The translations under genes were made by a program, and so were the position numbers. Under the pieces are notes generated by a model, which saw only the letters and a program-made list of their open reading frames with translations, was not told the DNA's origin and ran no database searches. 20,433 nt of DNA, from the IMG/VR virus record IMGVR_UViG_3300024517_000136, positions 1 to 20,433 of that record; one strand, 5' to 3'. Positions 11,606 through 19,482 of the stretch are shown one piece after another. Each line of letters begins with the position of its first letter. Positions within the stretch are counted from its first letter, which is position 1. Source of the DNA: a virus.

Positions 11606-12105
11606 GCCATGTGTACGTAACATCTGACTGGCATATTGGTCATACCGGCGTACACGAGAAGTTTAGGACACAGTTTGTATCTTTACTAGATCACGACGAT
11701 TACATACTTCGCCGAGCACGACAAAGTGTGACTAAGAAGGATGTTTTGATTGTGCTTGGTGATATTACATGGACTACAGCGGGCATACATAAGATCAAAG
11801 AAGCTGAGTTTCCTTGTAAGTTGATAATGGTAGGTGGTAATCACGACACCCTACCAGTAGAGGATTATCTCTATGTATTTGATGAGGTACGGGGAGTCTA
11901 TGCTTATAAAAGATTCTGGCTAACCCACATGCCTGTGCATCCTAACGAGCTACTTGGGAGAACTAATGTCCATGGGCACTGCCATAGAGGTGGGCCGTGG
12001 GAGACACACGAAGAGAAAGGGTATTACAATGCTATACTTGAGTTTAACGACTACGCTCCAGTGGATATGCGACATGTGCATAAAGTCATACAGGAACGGA
12101 CATGA
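11602..12105 (+). CDS. Calcineurin-like metallophosphoesterase
   Basis: The start is probably GTG 11602, overlapping the previous TGA; the frame is open back to 11527 but that part only mirrors the DUF1737 gene. The product has 167 residues. Motifs in order are SDWHIGH (metal-binding D and H, near residue 9), VLGDIT (second metal Asp), GGNHD, LTHMPVH and HGHCH. These form the full two-metal site of the calcineurin-like phosphoesterase fold. Phage enzymes of this type act on nucleotides, RNA or protein phosphates; the substrate is unknown. Its position between primase and helicase suggests a nucleic-acid role, which is inference. Confidence 0.88.
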   Translation: MSHVYVTSDWHIGHTGVHEKFRTQFVSLLDHDDYILRRARQSVTKKDVLIVLGDITWTTAGIHKIKEAEFPCKLIMVGGNHDTLPVEDYLYVFDEVRGVYAYKRFWLTHMPVHPNELLGRTNVHGHCHRGGPWETHEEKGYYNAILEFNDYAPVDMRHVHKVIQERT

Positions 12106-13310
12106 GAGAGAAGCACGTACTAAGTTCATGTATCAAATCTAAGGAGGCATTCGATGCTGTACAAAAGCACGTTGAGACACAAGACTTATCGGAACAAGGA
12201 TCGGTTGTCTGGGCAGGAATCTGCGAGTACTACGACACTGACCCCGGAGCAGCACGAGTGGATGATGAACTCCTCGGTGAATCTATTGCTCGGCAGGTAT
12301 CCGCCGACAAGCACAAGGAGATGTTCAAGGGACTGGTTAAGGGTCTTGCACAATTTGACTCGTCACCGGCAAACGTAGTAGAGGACCTCATACAGACGAA
12401 GAGAGAGAGGATCGGTAACCAACTTGCGGCTGCCCTCCTAGCGGGCGACGAGGCTGCAACACTACTGGAGGAGTACAATGAAATACTGGATGCAAAAACG
12501 CTTGGAGATGACGAGCAAGAAGACGACACCCGACAAGGCTACAGCGTCCTCGACTTGGTTGCTACCGACTTTGATCGTGATAATCTTATTCGTATTTATC
12601 CTGAGTCGCTCAACGACAGGCTGGATGGGGGGGTAAAACCCGGCCACCACCTGATACTATTCGCCCGTCCAGAGATGGGCAAGACGATGTTCGTCATTGA
12701 GATGATGGCAGGCTTCGCACGACAAGGTCTAACCGTCCTGTACATAGGTAACGAGGACCCCATCGCAGACATCAACATGCGAGTCGTCAATCGTCTCAGT
12801 GGCATGACCAAGCTGGAGGTTATCAATGCCCCACAGAAGGCAGATGATGTAGCACGGGAGCATGGGTACGAACAGCTAATACTTAAGGGACTAGCTCCGG
12901 GCACATCACGAGAGATTACAAATCTCATTGAGTTCCACAAGCCGGATGTGCTGGTGTTGGATCAGCTTCGCAACCTCAACATGTTTCAGGACAACTACGT
13001 ACTAGCACTTGAGTCAGCAGCAAAACAAGCACGACAATGGGCCAAACGATACTCTTGCGTGGTGGTAAGTGTAACACAGGCCGGTGACTCGGCGCAGGAC
13101 AAAGCTGTACTGGACATGGGGGATGTGGACTTTTCCAACACTGGCATTCCGTCGCAGGCTGATGTGATGATTGGCCTCGGCGCTAACCCGAATCACCAAA
13201 AGAATGGGGAGATAGTCATAAGTCTCCCGAAGAATAAGGTAAGTGGCAAGCATGAATACTTTGCGGTAGCTATCGAACCTCATCTGAGTAAAGTAATGCC
13301 CCTAGGGTAA
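12102..13310 (+). CDS. Replicative DNA helicase (DnaB / T7 gp4 C-terminal family)
   Basis: This ring helicase unwinds DNA at the fork and pairs with the separate primase upstream. The 402-residue product starts at the ATGA overlap. Residues 1-150 form an acidic helical N-terminal part. The RecA-like core has the Walker A ARPEMGKT (188-195), which matches the DnaB-type ARPxMGKT. It is followed by GNEDP near 218, the Walker B strand DVLVLDQLRN, and VVVSVTQAGD, the DnaB sensor region. Then come DVDFSNTGIPSQADVMIGL and SLPKNKVSG near the end. The order agrees with DnaB family motifs H1-H4. The N-terminal part is not recognised and may bind primase or loader. Confidence 0.92.
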   Translation: MREKHVLSSCIKSKEAFDAVQKHVETQDLSEQGSVVWAGICEYYDTDPGAARVDDELLGESIARQVSADKHKEMFKGLVKGLAQFDSSPANVVEDLIQTKRERIGNQLAAALLAGDEAATLLEEYNEILDAKTLGDDEQEDDTRQGYSVLDLVATDFDRDNLIRIYPESLNDRLDGGVKPGHHLILFARPEMGKTMFVIEMMAGFARQGLTVLYIGNEDPIADINMRVVNRLSGMTKLEVINAPQKADDVAREHGYEQLILKGLAPGTSREITNLIEFHKPDVLVLDQLRNLNMFQDNYVLALESAAKQARQWAKRYSCVVVSVTQAGDSAQDKAVLDMGDVDFSNTGIPSQADVMIGLGANPNHQKNGEIVISLPKNKVSGKHEYFAVAIEPHLSKVMPLG

Positions 13311-13356
13311 TAAGAAACCGCGTCGTCAGACGTTATAATAGTAGAGGGAGAATAAT
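13311..13356 (+). promoter_or_regulatory. Leader of the sigma-factor gene with perfect -10 box
   Basis: This is one of the few gaps in the operon. It holds TATAAT at 13334-13339, a perfect bacterial -10 box. No recognisable -35 lies 16-18 bases upstream. A small CGTC/GACG hairpin (13321-13332) abuts the box. AGAGGGAG at 13343-13350 is the ribosome site for the sigma gene. It could be an internal promoter that is activator- or phage-dependent, but it is unproven. Confidence 0.4.
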
Positions 13357-13797
13357 ATGCAACTAACTCCTCAAATGATTGCCTTCTGTGAGAAGCAGAA
13401 GTGGGACGAAGACCTACGACAAGAAGTGTACGTCAAGGTACTTGAATGTGACCACACTGAGACACACGATGGATGGTTGAGTACGATATACTCTAACCTC
13501 CTGACAGATAAACGTAGGGCCACTAAGCTCCATGCTGATCTTATCCAAGCTCACTACGACACAATAGTAAAGACGCTGGCACTGGATGGGACTAACGCAG
13601 ACCCCATGGACATCAGGGACTCTGAGCAGCAGATAGAGGTTAGACTTAAAGATTTGAGTTATCTGCTCCGGGCTACTCTGGATTTGGTATTGATAGAGGG
13701 ATACACGCCGGAGGAGCTAGCAGAACGGGAGGGTACAACAGCTAACGTAATCTACCAAAGAATACATCAAGCACGAAAACTCTTAAAAGGAGAATAA
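13357..13797 (+). CDS. ECF-type RNA polymerase sigma factor
   Basis: This factor directs host RNA polymerase to phage promoters. The product has 146 residues, with GAGGGAG six bases before the ATG. The first half has the region 2 signature DLRQEVYVKVLE ... GWLSTIYSNLLTDKRRATK, which parallels DLxQExFlrv ... WLyxiaxNlxxDxxRr in ECF sigmas. The end is a region 4 helix-turn-helix: YLLRATLDLVLIEGYTPEELAEREGTTANVIYQRIHQARKLL. Regions 1 and 3 are absent, as in ECF sigmas. phiEco32-like phages are known to encode such a factor (gp36). It sits between helicase and SSB genes with its own possible promoter. Its target promoters are not known from this window. Confidence 0.87.
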   Translation: MQLTPQMIAFCEKQKWDEDLRQEVYVKVLECDHTETHDGWLSTIYSNLLTDKRRATKLHADLIQAHYDTIVKTLALDGTNADPMDIRDSEQQIEVRLKDLSYLLRATLDLVLIEGYTPEELAEREGTTANVIYQRIHQARKLLKGE

Positions 13798-13799
13798 TA

Positions 13800-14408
13800 A
13801 TGAGTGAAGCACCACGATACGAAGCAGTAACGACACCGGCGGGTGTTGCTATCTACCCATGGATCACCAAGGCAGACACCGAGCACGTACCTACGGGTGT
13901 GTTTAAGGTGGACCTGAGTATCCCTGAGGAGCTAGCAGCGGATACTATCGCTAAGCTGGAGACGGTACGTGACGAGTTCATCGCTACACTCCCTCAGGCT
14001 AAGCAGGAAGCGCTCACACCGCGTCCCGTCTACCTAGTGGAGTACACACGTCCGGACTACCCAGAAGACAGCACAGCGGAGCAGAGGAAGGCTCTGAGGG
14101 ATGCCCATGAGGGTGTACCAACAGGTAATGTGCTACTGAGGTTCAAGCTTAAGGCTAAGGTAACCCCTAAGGACGGGGAAGCATTCGATCAAGCACCCGT
14201 GGTAGTTGACGCTACTACAGGTGAGAAGATCACCAAGCCTGTGTACGATGGCTCTGTTGTCCGCATCAAGGGGCAGGTTGTCCCGTACACGAGTGCAGCG
14301 AGTGGTATCGTTGGTGTTACCCTCCGCATGAAGGCAGTGCAGGTCATCGAGCTAGTCACTGGATCAGGTGGCGAGGCAGGATTCTGGACCGACTTCGAAG
14401 CCGAGTAA
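13800..14408 (+). CDS. Single-stranded DNA-binding protein (T7 gp2.5-like)
   Basis: This protein coats single-stranded DNA during replication and contacts the polymerase and helicase. The 202-residue product starts RYEAVTTPAGVAIYPWITKAD, then FKVDLSIPEE, then an OB-fold pattern with LLRFKLKAKV and GSVVRIKGQVVPYTSAASGIVGVTLRMKAVQVIEL. The C-terminus GFWTDFEAE is acidic with aromatic residues, the usual partner-binding tail of SSBs. Length is close to the 232 residues of T7 gp2.5. AAAGGAG at 13785-13791 provides its ribosome site. The polymerase gene follows with a one-base overlap, the common phage order. Confidence 0.83.
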   Translation: MSEAPRYEAVTTPAGVAIYPWITKADTEHVPTGVFKVDLSIPEELAADTIAKLETVRDEFIATLPQAKQEALTPRPVYLVEYTRPDYPEDSTAEQRKALRDAHEGVPTGNVLLRFKLKAKVTPKDGEAFDQAPVVVDATTGEKITKPVYDGSVVRIKGQVVPYTSAASGIVGVTLRMKAVQVIELVTGSGGEAGFWTDFEAE

Positions 14409-16330
14409 TGACAAAGCTGGCGGGGTTACCCGCACATGTGAGTAACCCTGACCCAGCTATCTACTGGAGTGATAACTATGTTACACTTGACTTTGAAACG
14501 ACTACAATCCTTAAAGGCTCTCCACTTGCTAGTGGAAATAGAATCGTTCTTGCCTGTTGGAACCAAGCAGGAGATATACGCGACGCCGGGGGGGATCGAC
14601 AGGCCCTCTCTACACGTACTACTCACTCATGCTTCGCTAACGAGTACGGAATGGGTGAGCTTGTTCGAGCGTGTGAGCAAGCAGACTTCATCGTTGCCCA
14701 TAACAGTAAGTTTGAGCTTGGGTGGCTTAAGCGTTGCGGTCTAGACCTACGGAAAGTAGTTGTCTATGACACTATGATCGGAGAGTACGTCCGCGGAGGT
14801 AACAGGTACAACATGGTACAGGTAGGCCTCAGCGCATGCCTCAAGAGGTATGGCCTAGCACCAAAGGAAGATTTGATAGGTACAATGCTCAAGATGGGGA
14901 TAGACACGGCAGACATGCCTGAGTCATGGCTCCTGAGTTACTGTAAAAGGGACATAGCTGCTACACACGAGTTGTTCCTTAAACAGAGAGAGATACTTAA
15001 GAGCAGGAAGCTGATCCACCTGCAGTACCAGAGGTGCTTGGTAACGCCCGCACTCACGGACATGGAGTTCCAAGGTATGCAGCTAGACTCTAAGATGGTA
15101 ATGGATGCTATCAAGGACACCGAGGATCAGTACGCTAAGAAGACTGAGGAATTACAGAGGTACATGGATGGTGTACCTCCAACAGCTACCAAACAGAAGA
15201 GTGAGTATGTATATGGGGTGTTGAAGTTCAGGCCTCCAAGAGACTACCGGGGTAAGCTTATGCTGACCAAGTCGGGTACGCCTAGCGTTGCGGCTGATGT
15301 GTTGAGTAAGCTTACGGCTAAGACAGACCGGCAGCGGGAGTGGCTGAAGCTTCATAAAGAGTGGGCTGCGTTACACAGCGATGTGACAAAGTACTTACGC
15401 AAGTTTGAACTGTGCTGCAACGAAGCAGATGGTCTACTGCAGGCTGTGTTTAATCAATGCGTAGCGCGGACCCACCGCCTCACCAGCTCTGGCTTTGAAT
15501 TCAAGGTACAGTTCCAGAACCTTAACCGTGCTTTCAAGCCTACCTTCTGCGCAAGGAACGAGGGGTGGTTGGTTGGAGAGGCTGATGGTGCGCAGCTAGA
15601 GTTCCGCATCGCAGCACACATGGGTAGGGACAAGCAGGCACTGTACGATATCACGCACGGCGTGGATGTACATAAGTTTAGCGCAGCTACTCTGCTGGAG
15701 ATACCAGAGGAGGAAGTCAATGGAGACCAAAGGCAAGACGCCAAACCGGAGACCTTCAAACCCCTTTACGGAGGGAAGTCAGGGACCCCGGCACAACAGA
15801 GATACTACCAAGCGTTCGCAGAGAAGTACCACCAGATCGCCCGAACGCAGAAAGGTTGGACGCACAAAGTCTTAGACGACAAGACACTACGGACCGAGTA
15901 CGGTATGATATTCCACTGGCCGGGGTGCAGGATGACAGAGCGAGGGTACATCCTGTTCACCACGAACATATATAACTACCCTGTTCAGGGGTTCGCAACG
16001 GCTGAGATTATACCCATCGCCCTAGTGTGTGCGTGGCATCGGATGGCAGATATGCAGAGCTTCTTGGTGAACACTGTACACGATAGTATTGTCGCTGAGA
16101 TACATCCCGAGGAGGTAGAGTTATGGCACGAGATAGGACGGCAATGTCTGATAAAGGACTGTTATATCCTACTGGAGAAGCTATACAATATCCGACTGAC
16201 GGTTCCCCTTGGAGCTGGTGTTACGGTAGGCTCACATTGGGCGAACAAGGAAGCAAAGAGAAACGAGGTGACGTACGAAGCACCGGAGTCCCTGTACGTG
16301 GACATAGCTAAGGAGGCAGGAATGTTATGA
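14408..16330 (+). CDS. Family A DNA polymerase (T7-like) with 3'-5' exonuclease
   Basis: This is the phage replicative polymerase, 640 residues, starting at TAATG. The exonuclease marks are LDFETT (D28, E30), AHNSKFE (97-103) and YCKRDIAATHELF. Polymerase motifs are motif A, ADGAQLEFRIAAH (the metal-binding Asp is present), motif B, RQDAKPETFKPLYGG (Lys and Tyr-Gly), and motif C, NTVHDSIVAEI (D559). The glutamate next to the motif C aspartate in T7 and E. coli Pol I is Ser560 here. There is no 5'-3' exonuclease domain, which is a separate gene downstream. Length is slightly short of T7 gp5 (704). Its end starts a micro-ORF that leads to the next gene. Confidence 0.95.
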   Translation: MTKLAGLPAHVSNPDPAIYWSDNYVTLDFETTTILKGSPLASGNRIVLACWNQAGDIRDAGGDRQALSTRTTHSCFANEYGMGELVRACEQADFIVAHNSKFELGWLKRCGLDLRKVVVYDTMIGEYVRGGNRYNMVQVGLSACLKRYGLAPKEDLIGTMLKMGIDTADMPESWLLSYCKRDIAATHELFLKQREILKSRKLIHLQYQRCLVTPALTDMEFQGMQLDSKMVMDAIKDTEDQYAKKTEELQRYMDGVPPTATKQKSEYVYGVLKFRPPRDYRGKLMLTKSGTPSVAADVLSKLTAKTDRQREWLKLHKEWAALHSDVTKYLRKFELCCNEADGLLQAVFNQCVARTHRLTSSGFEFKVQFQNLNRAFKPTFCARNEGWLVGEADGAQLEFRIAAHMGRDKQALYDITHGVDVHKFSAATLLEIPEEEVNGDQRQDAKPETFKPLYGGKSGTPAQQRYYQAFAEKYHQIARTQKGWTHKVLDDKTLRTEYGMIFHWPGCRMTERGYILFTTNIYNYPVQGFATAEIIPIALVCAWHRMADMQSFLVNTVHDSIVAEIHPEEVELWHEIGRQCLIKDCYILLEKLYNIRLTVPLGAGVTVGSHWANKEAKRNEVTYEAPESLYVDIAKEAGML

Positions 16331-16359
16331 GAACACTTAGGTTTGGAGGCAGACAATGA
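16327..16359 (+). CDS. Ten-residue bridging micro-ORF
   Basis: The ATG overlaps the polymerase stop (ATGA) and its TGA overlaps the next gene start (ATGA), so it exactly fills the gap. AAGGAGG (16310-16316) stands ten bases before it, and GGAGG for the next gene lies within it. The product would read MRTLRFGGRQ. It may hand ribosomes on to the next start. A functional peptide is not implied. Confidence 0.3.
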   Translation: MRTLRFGGRQ

Positions 16360-16799
16360 GTACAGAAGTAGCAGGCGTGGTCCATAGCTTACATGAGAAG
16401 GACTGGAACGGTACTATGCTCTACAGCTTTAAGCTGGAGGGTGTGGAGAGGTTCTGGCGGCTCGGGCAGAAGGTGCCTGAGTTCAAGATAGGTGACAGCA
16501 TCACGTTCACGGAGCGCAACAGCAACGTGGACTGGGGTAGCATCAAGCCTATTGCTAAGGAAGATGTGGTTGTAGTAAGGCCGGGTAGCATGCTGCCGCC
16601 AGCTCCCGACGTAGGCAAGCGCATACAACACCAAGCTGCCCGCGCAGATGCTACCCGTCTGGTTGTGGCCGCACTACACACAGATGCGCTACCATGGACA
16701 GCGGTACAGCAGAAGAATAAGAGCAAGAAGATTGACCTGTTGTTGGGGTACATTAAGCAGGTCACCGAGCAAATGCTAGAGGAGGAGGAAGCGGCATGA
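16356..16799 (+). CDS. Unknown protein with OB-like N-terminal part
   Basis: The product has 147 residues, with GGAGG six bases before the ATG. Residues 1-70 are beta-rich with a hallmark order: AGVVHSLHEKDWNGTMLYSFKLEGVERFWRLG, then PEFKIGDSITFTERN. This looks like a small OB-fold barrel, as in nucleic-acid-binding domains. A basic linker follows (KRIQHQAARADATR), and the last 45 residues are helical and end EEEEAA. Proteins of this shape occur beside phage polymerases and may bind single-stranded DNA or modulate replication, but no function is established. It overlaps the next gene by four bases. Confidence 0.72.
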   Translation: MSTEVAGVVHSLHEKDWNGTMLYSFKLEGVERFWRLGQKVPEFKIGDSITFTERNSNVDWGSIKPIAKEDVVVVRPGSMLPPAPDVGKRIQHQAARADATRLVVAALHTDALPWTAVQQKNKSKKIDLLLGYIKQVTEQMLEEEEAA

Positions 16800-16969
16800 G
16801 TAGGAGTACGGTAGTAATCGAACTAGCTAACCTTGCGTCACAGGGCAAGTACAACGTCACCCCTGTCGAGGCAATACGTATGAACAAACTGTTTGAGGAA
16901 GTAGCCAAGGTAATCAATGAGCTGGAGACCGAAGAGGCTACAGCTAAGGAGAGCACTGATGGAGAATAA
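16796..16969 (+). CDS. Small acidic helical protein
   Basis: This 57-residue ORF runs from the ATGA overlap with the previous gene to a stop overlapping the following start. The sequence STVVIELANLASQGKYNVTPVEAIRMNKLFEEVAKVINELE looks like two helices and ends in an acidic Glu/Thr tail. I recognise no family. The dense overlap on both sides supports it as a real gene. Confidence 0.6.
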   Translation: MSRSTVVIELANLASQGKYNVTPVEAIRMNKLFEEVAKVINELETEEATAKESTDGE

Positions 16970-17267
16970 ACTAGCTATCATTAACGAAGGGCTGACATAC
17001 TACGTGATCGAGCCCGTGTCCAAGTGTATGCAGGAAGACGGTAACTTCCAGTCAAATAAGGATGGTACTATCTGCGGGTACGGGGTACGCAACAAGGCTA
17101 CCGGTATCGTAGAGCACAGCACGGTCATGCTCCCTGTTGCTATCTTTCAAGCTGACTATCTAGACAAGTCTCTGGTAAGTCTGTTTGATAGCCCCGCAAT
17201 CGAGGTAGACGTAGAAGGTGGCTCCACTGATGATGTGATCCTGCCTGATGAACCAGTCATAAACTAA
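16959..17267 (+). CDS. Hypothetical protein
   Basis: The start is ATG 16959, seven bases after AAGGAG (16946-16951); the frame is open further upstream but without a site. The 102-residue product is mostly beta-like at residues 10-60 (LTYYVIEPVSKC, GTICGYGVRNKATGIVEHSTVMLPVAIFQADYL) and ends in an acidic tail (GGSTDDVILPDEPVIN). No motif gives a function. It leads into the 5'-3' exonuclease by a TAATG overlap. Confidence 0.68.
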   Translation: MENKLAIINEGLTYYVIEPVSKCMQEDGNFQSNKDGTICGYGVRNKATGIVEHSTVMLPVAIFQADYLDKSLVSLFDSPAIEVDVEGGSTDDVILPDEPVIN

Positions 17268-18214
17268 TGTACGGGCTACTCGATGGTGATATTGTTCTGT
17301 TCCGTTGTGCTTTTGCGGCGGAGAGGACCCGGTGGCACCTAGCGTGGACGCCTGTGTTCGAGAGAGCCCCTGATGGTGAGGCTAAGCTCTTCCAAGGAGA
17401 GTTTCGTGACCACGAGGACTTCGAGTTCAAGCGTGAGTGCACAGATCGTCTGGACGAGGTGTGTCCGGGCATCATGTCCCGAGTGGAGGGTGAGGACTAC
17501 AAGATATGGCCTGAGGTACAGCTAGAGCCACTGGAGCACGCACTGCAGAACGTACGGACTCTAATCAAGAGACTGTGCGACGAGTGCCAGATCAATCCAT
17601 TCGAGTTGAAAGTATACTTCAGTGACAGCCCCACGTTTAGGCACAAGCTAGCCAAGACTAAGCCATACAAAGGTAACCGTAAGAAGGACCACAGGCCCAC
17701 GTACGAGGAGAAGATCAAAGCCTACATGAAGGAGAAGTACGACTGTTACACCGGGGTAGACGAGGAGGCTGATGACCTACTGGGTATCAACGCCACCAAG
17801 TACGGACCACACGGTGCGGTCATCATCTCTCTGGATAAGGACCTCGATCAGATACCGGGGCTCAAGTATAACTGGCTCCACAACGTGCATTACGATGTGA
17901 CACCGGAGCAGGCCATGTATAACTTCCACATGCAGCTATTAATGGGGGACAACACGGATAACATCCCCGGTCTTCCCGGCATAGGTAAAGGCAAGGCAGC
18001 CAAAGCCTTACATGGTATGGAGACACCAGAGGAGCAGATACAGGAGTGTGCCCGCATGTATCAGATACACTCTGGCAAGAAAGACTGGCAGAAGTACATG
18101 AGGGAGCAGGGAAGGCTCGTGTGGATACGGAGAGAGGCTGGGGAGCTGTGGGACTTTGAGGAAGTAGAAGAGAATGAGTGGACTGTGGGCGAGTTAACAC
18201 TGGAGGTAGACTAA
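17267..18214 (+). CDS. 5'-3' exonuclease / flap endonuclease (T5 D15-, T7 gp6-like)
   Basis: This enzyme removes RNA primers and 5' flaps and may degrade DNA during replication and recombination. The 315-residue product begins MYGLLDGDIVLFRCAFA with the first metal Asp (D7). FSDSPTFRH follows, then KTKPYKGNRKKD as a basic clamp-like region. DEEADDLLGI and SLDKDLDQIPG supply acidic metal-binding residues, and DNTDNIPGLPGIGKGKAAKAL is the helix-3-turn-helix motif that contacts DNA. The order agrees with the FEN superfamily. Because the phage polymerase lacks this domain, this gene supplies the activity in trans, as in T7 and T5. Confidence 0.92.
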   Translation: MYGLLDGDIVLFRCAFAAERTRWHLAWTPVFERAPDGEAKLFQGEFRDHEDFEFKRECTDRLDEVCPGIMSRVEGEDYKIWPEVQLEPLEHALQNVRTLIKRLCDECQINPFELKVYFSDSPTFRHKLAKTKPYKGNRKKDHRPTYEEKIKAYMKEKYDCYTGVDEEADDLLGINATKYGPHGAVIISLDKDLDQIPGLKYNWLHNVHYDVTPEQAMYNFHMQLLMGDNTDNIPGLPGIGKGKAAKALHGMETPEEQIQECARMYQIHSGKKDWQKYMREQGRLVWIRREAGELWDFEEVEENEWTVGELTLEVD

Positions 18215-18555
18215 TGAAGATTTACTTGAGCGGACCCATGAGCGGTGCTAAAGACCTCAACTACCCCGCGTTCCACGAGGGAGCAGCCATCTTGCGCGAG
18301 CAAGGCTACGAGGTCATCAACCCAGCCGAGGACGATGAACCTGATAACACATGGGGACAGAACCTTGGAGCTGACGTCACTATCATAGCTGATGAAGTGG
18401 ATGGAGTGGTAGTGCTACCCGGCTGGCATAAGTCACGGGGGGCACGACTGGAGGCATACACCGCACTCTGCTGCAACAAGCCTGTCTTCGACCTGCAAGG
18501 CATGGAGTTATACAAGAAACGATGGATTATGGAGGTACTAACCAATGAAAGTTAA
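18214..18555 (+). CDS. DUF4406 protein (nucleoside 2-deoxyribosyltransferase-like fold)
   Basis: The start is ATG 18214, at the TAATG overlap and seven bases after GGAGG. The product has 113 residues. MKIYLSGPMSG, NYPAFHEGAAILREQGYEVINPAE, WGQNLGADVTIIADEVDGVVVLPGWHKSRGARLE and a final helical part match DUF4406. That is a Rossmann-like fold related to nucleoside 2-deoxyribosyltransferases and common in phages. The DG(V)xxLPGW and SRGARLE marks are typical. It may act on nucleotides, but the chemistry is not established for the family. Confidence 0.85.
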   Translation: MKIYLSGPMSGAKDLNYPAFHEGAAILREQGYEVINPAEDDEPDNTWGQNLGADVTIIADEVDGVVVLPGWHKSRGARLEAYTALCCNKPVFDLQGMELYKKRWIMEVLTNES

Positions 18556-18820
18556 AGCATACTTCAATAGACTAAAGCCGTTCTATCTGCTCGGTGCTAA
18601 TGAGGCACTGGACGAGATAGGATTCGATGCCTACCCAGTAGAGGTAGACGATGTTACACTGGCTAACGTGCGCTCAGTACGTCGGCTGGTAGAGAAGATG
18701 GAAGCTCTGTTCCTAGAGAGTGGTGCACCTGAGGACTTCGCGCAAGCTGAAGCTGATGTGCTGGAGGCAGAGGTGCGACGCATCTTTAAGACACGAGCAC
18801 AGGACAACATCAATGGCTAA
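18545..18820 (+). CDS. Hypothetical small acidic protein
   Basis: The product has 91 residues, with GGAGG upstream, overlapping the previous gene by 11 bases. It starts with a strand-like KVKAYFNRLKPFYLLG, and the rest is helical and acidic (VRSVRRLVEKMEALFLESG, PEDFAQAEADVLEAEVRRIF). I recognise no family. It also overlaps the next gene by eight bases. Confidence 0.65.
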   Translation: MKVKAYFNRLKPFYLLGANEALDEIGFDAYPVEVDDVTLANVRSVRRLVEKMEALFLESGAPEDFAQAEADVLEAEVRRIFKTRAQDNING

Positions 18821-19157
18821 CAACAAGCTGACACCACAACAAGACATAGCTACACGACAGTTCTTCGTGCTGGTGGCACAGCGTGCGGAGCATGACCCTA
18901 GTGAGCTAGCTATAGCTGCCCGTATCTGTTTGAGTCTCCTCAACTATGAGGTAACAGCAAACGGTAGGTTTATAGAGAAGGGGAGTACTGTTCCCGGAGT
19001 GTACGGCACACATCCCGATGAACTCGGAGGTGCATGTGAGTGGCTCGATGATTACAAGAGAGCTATCAAACAAGGAGGTAAGGATGCAAGACTTAACAAT
19101 AAGGATTCCTTTACGCCCGGTAGCGGCGAGTCGCCCAAGGATACCAAGGTATGGTAA
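18813..19157 (+). CDS. Hypothetical protein overlapping the resolvase gene
   Basis: The start is ATG 18813, overlapping the previous end by eight bases, with only a weak ribosome site (AGGAC). The 114-residue product is helical in its first 60 residues (DIATRQFFVLVAQRAEHDPSELAIAARICLSLLNYEV). A loop follows with YGTHPDELGGACEWLDDYKRAIKQGG, and the last 25 residues are encoded over the start of the next gene. The 74-base overlap with the RusA-like gene is the longest ordinary overlap here. The gene's 3' part may be constrained by, or incidental to, the other frame. Function unknown. Confidence 0.65.
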   Translation: MANNKLTPQQDIATRQFFVLVAQRAEHDPSELAIAARICLSLLNYEVTANGRFIEKGSTVPGVYGTHPDELGGACEWLDDYKRAIKQGGKDARLNNKDSFTPGSGESPKDTKVW

Positions 19158-19482
19158 GCCGTACTTCCCCAAGACATATAAGAAGTGGCGCGATGACGCC
19201 CACAGGGAGGTAGCAGAATGGACAGGAAAGCCAATAGATTTTCCCGTGACAGTGATGGTAATGTTCGCGATACCGAGGGCACGTACCTCAAAGTTAGTAG
19301 TCCCTCTGGGGGACGGAGACAACTTCGAGAAGGGTCTCTACGATCTGTTACAGAGGAAGAAGTACTTATTGGACGACAAGTGGATTACGACGGGCACATG
19401 GCGCAAGAGGTTCCTCCCTTTCGGAGAGGATGGGTACTGTCTGATAACGCTGAGTGAGGAGACTGAGGAGATAGACTTATGA
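19084..19482 (+). CDS. RusA-like Holliday junction resolvase
   Basis: RusA enzymes cut four-way DNA junctions and help phage recombination and packaging. The start is ATG 19084, five bases after AAGGAGG (19073-19078). The product has 132 residues, close to E. coli RusA (120). It has the order IPLRPVAASRPRIPRYGKPYFPKTYKKW, then VMVMFAIPRAR. The catalytic core GDGDNFEKGLYDLLQ follows, and then YLLDDKWI. The Asp residues in GDGDNF and DDKW are the conserved metal-binding acids. It overlaps its neighbours on both sides. Confidence 0.9.
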   Translation: MQDLTIRIPLRPVAASRPRIPRYGKPYFPKTYKKWRDDAHREVAEWTGKPIDFPVTVMVMFAIPRARTSKLVVPLGDGDNFEKGLYDLLQRKKYLLDDKWITTGTWRKRFLPFGEDGYCLITLSEETEEIDL

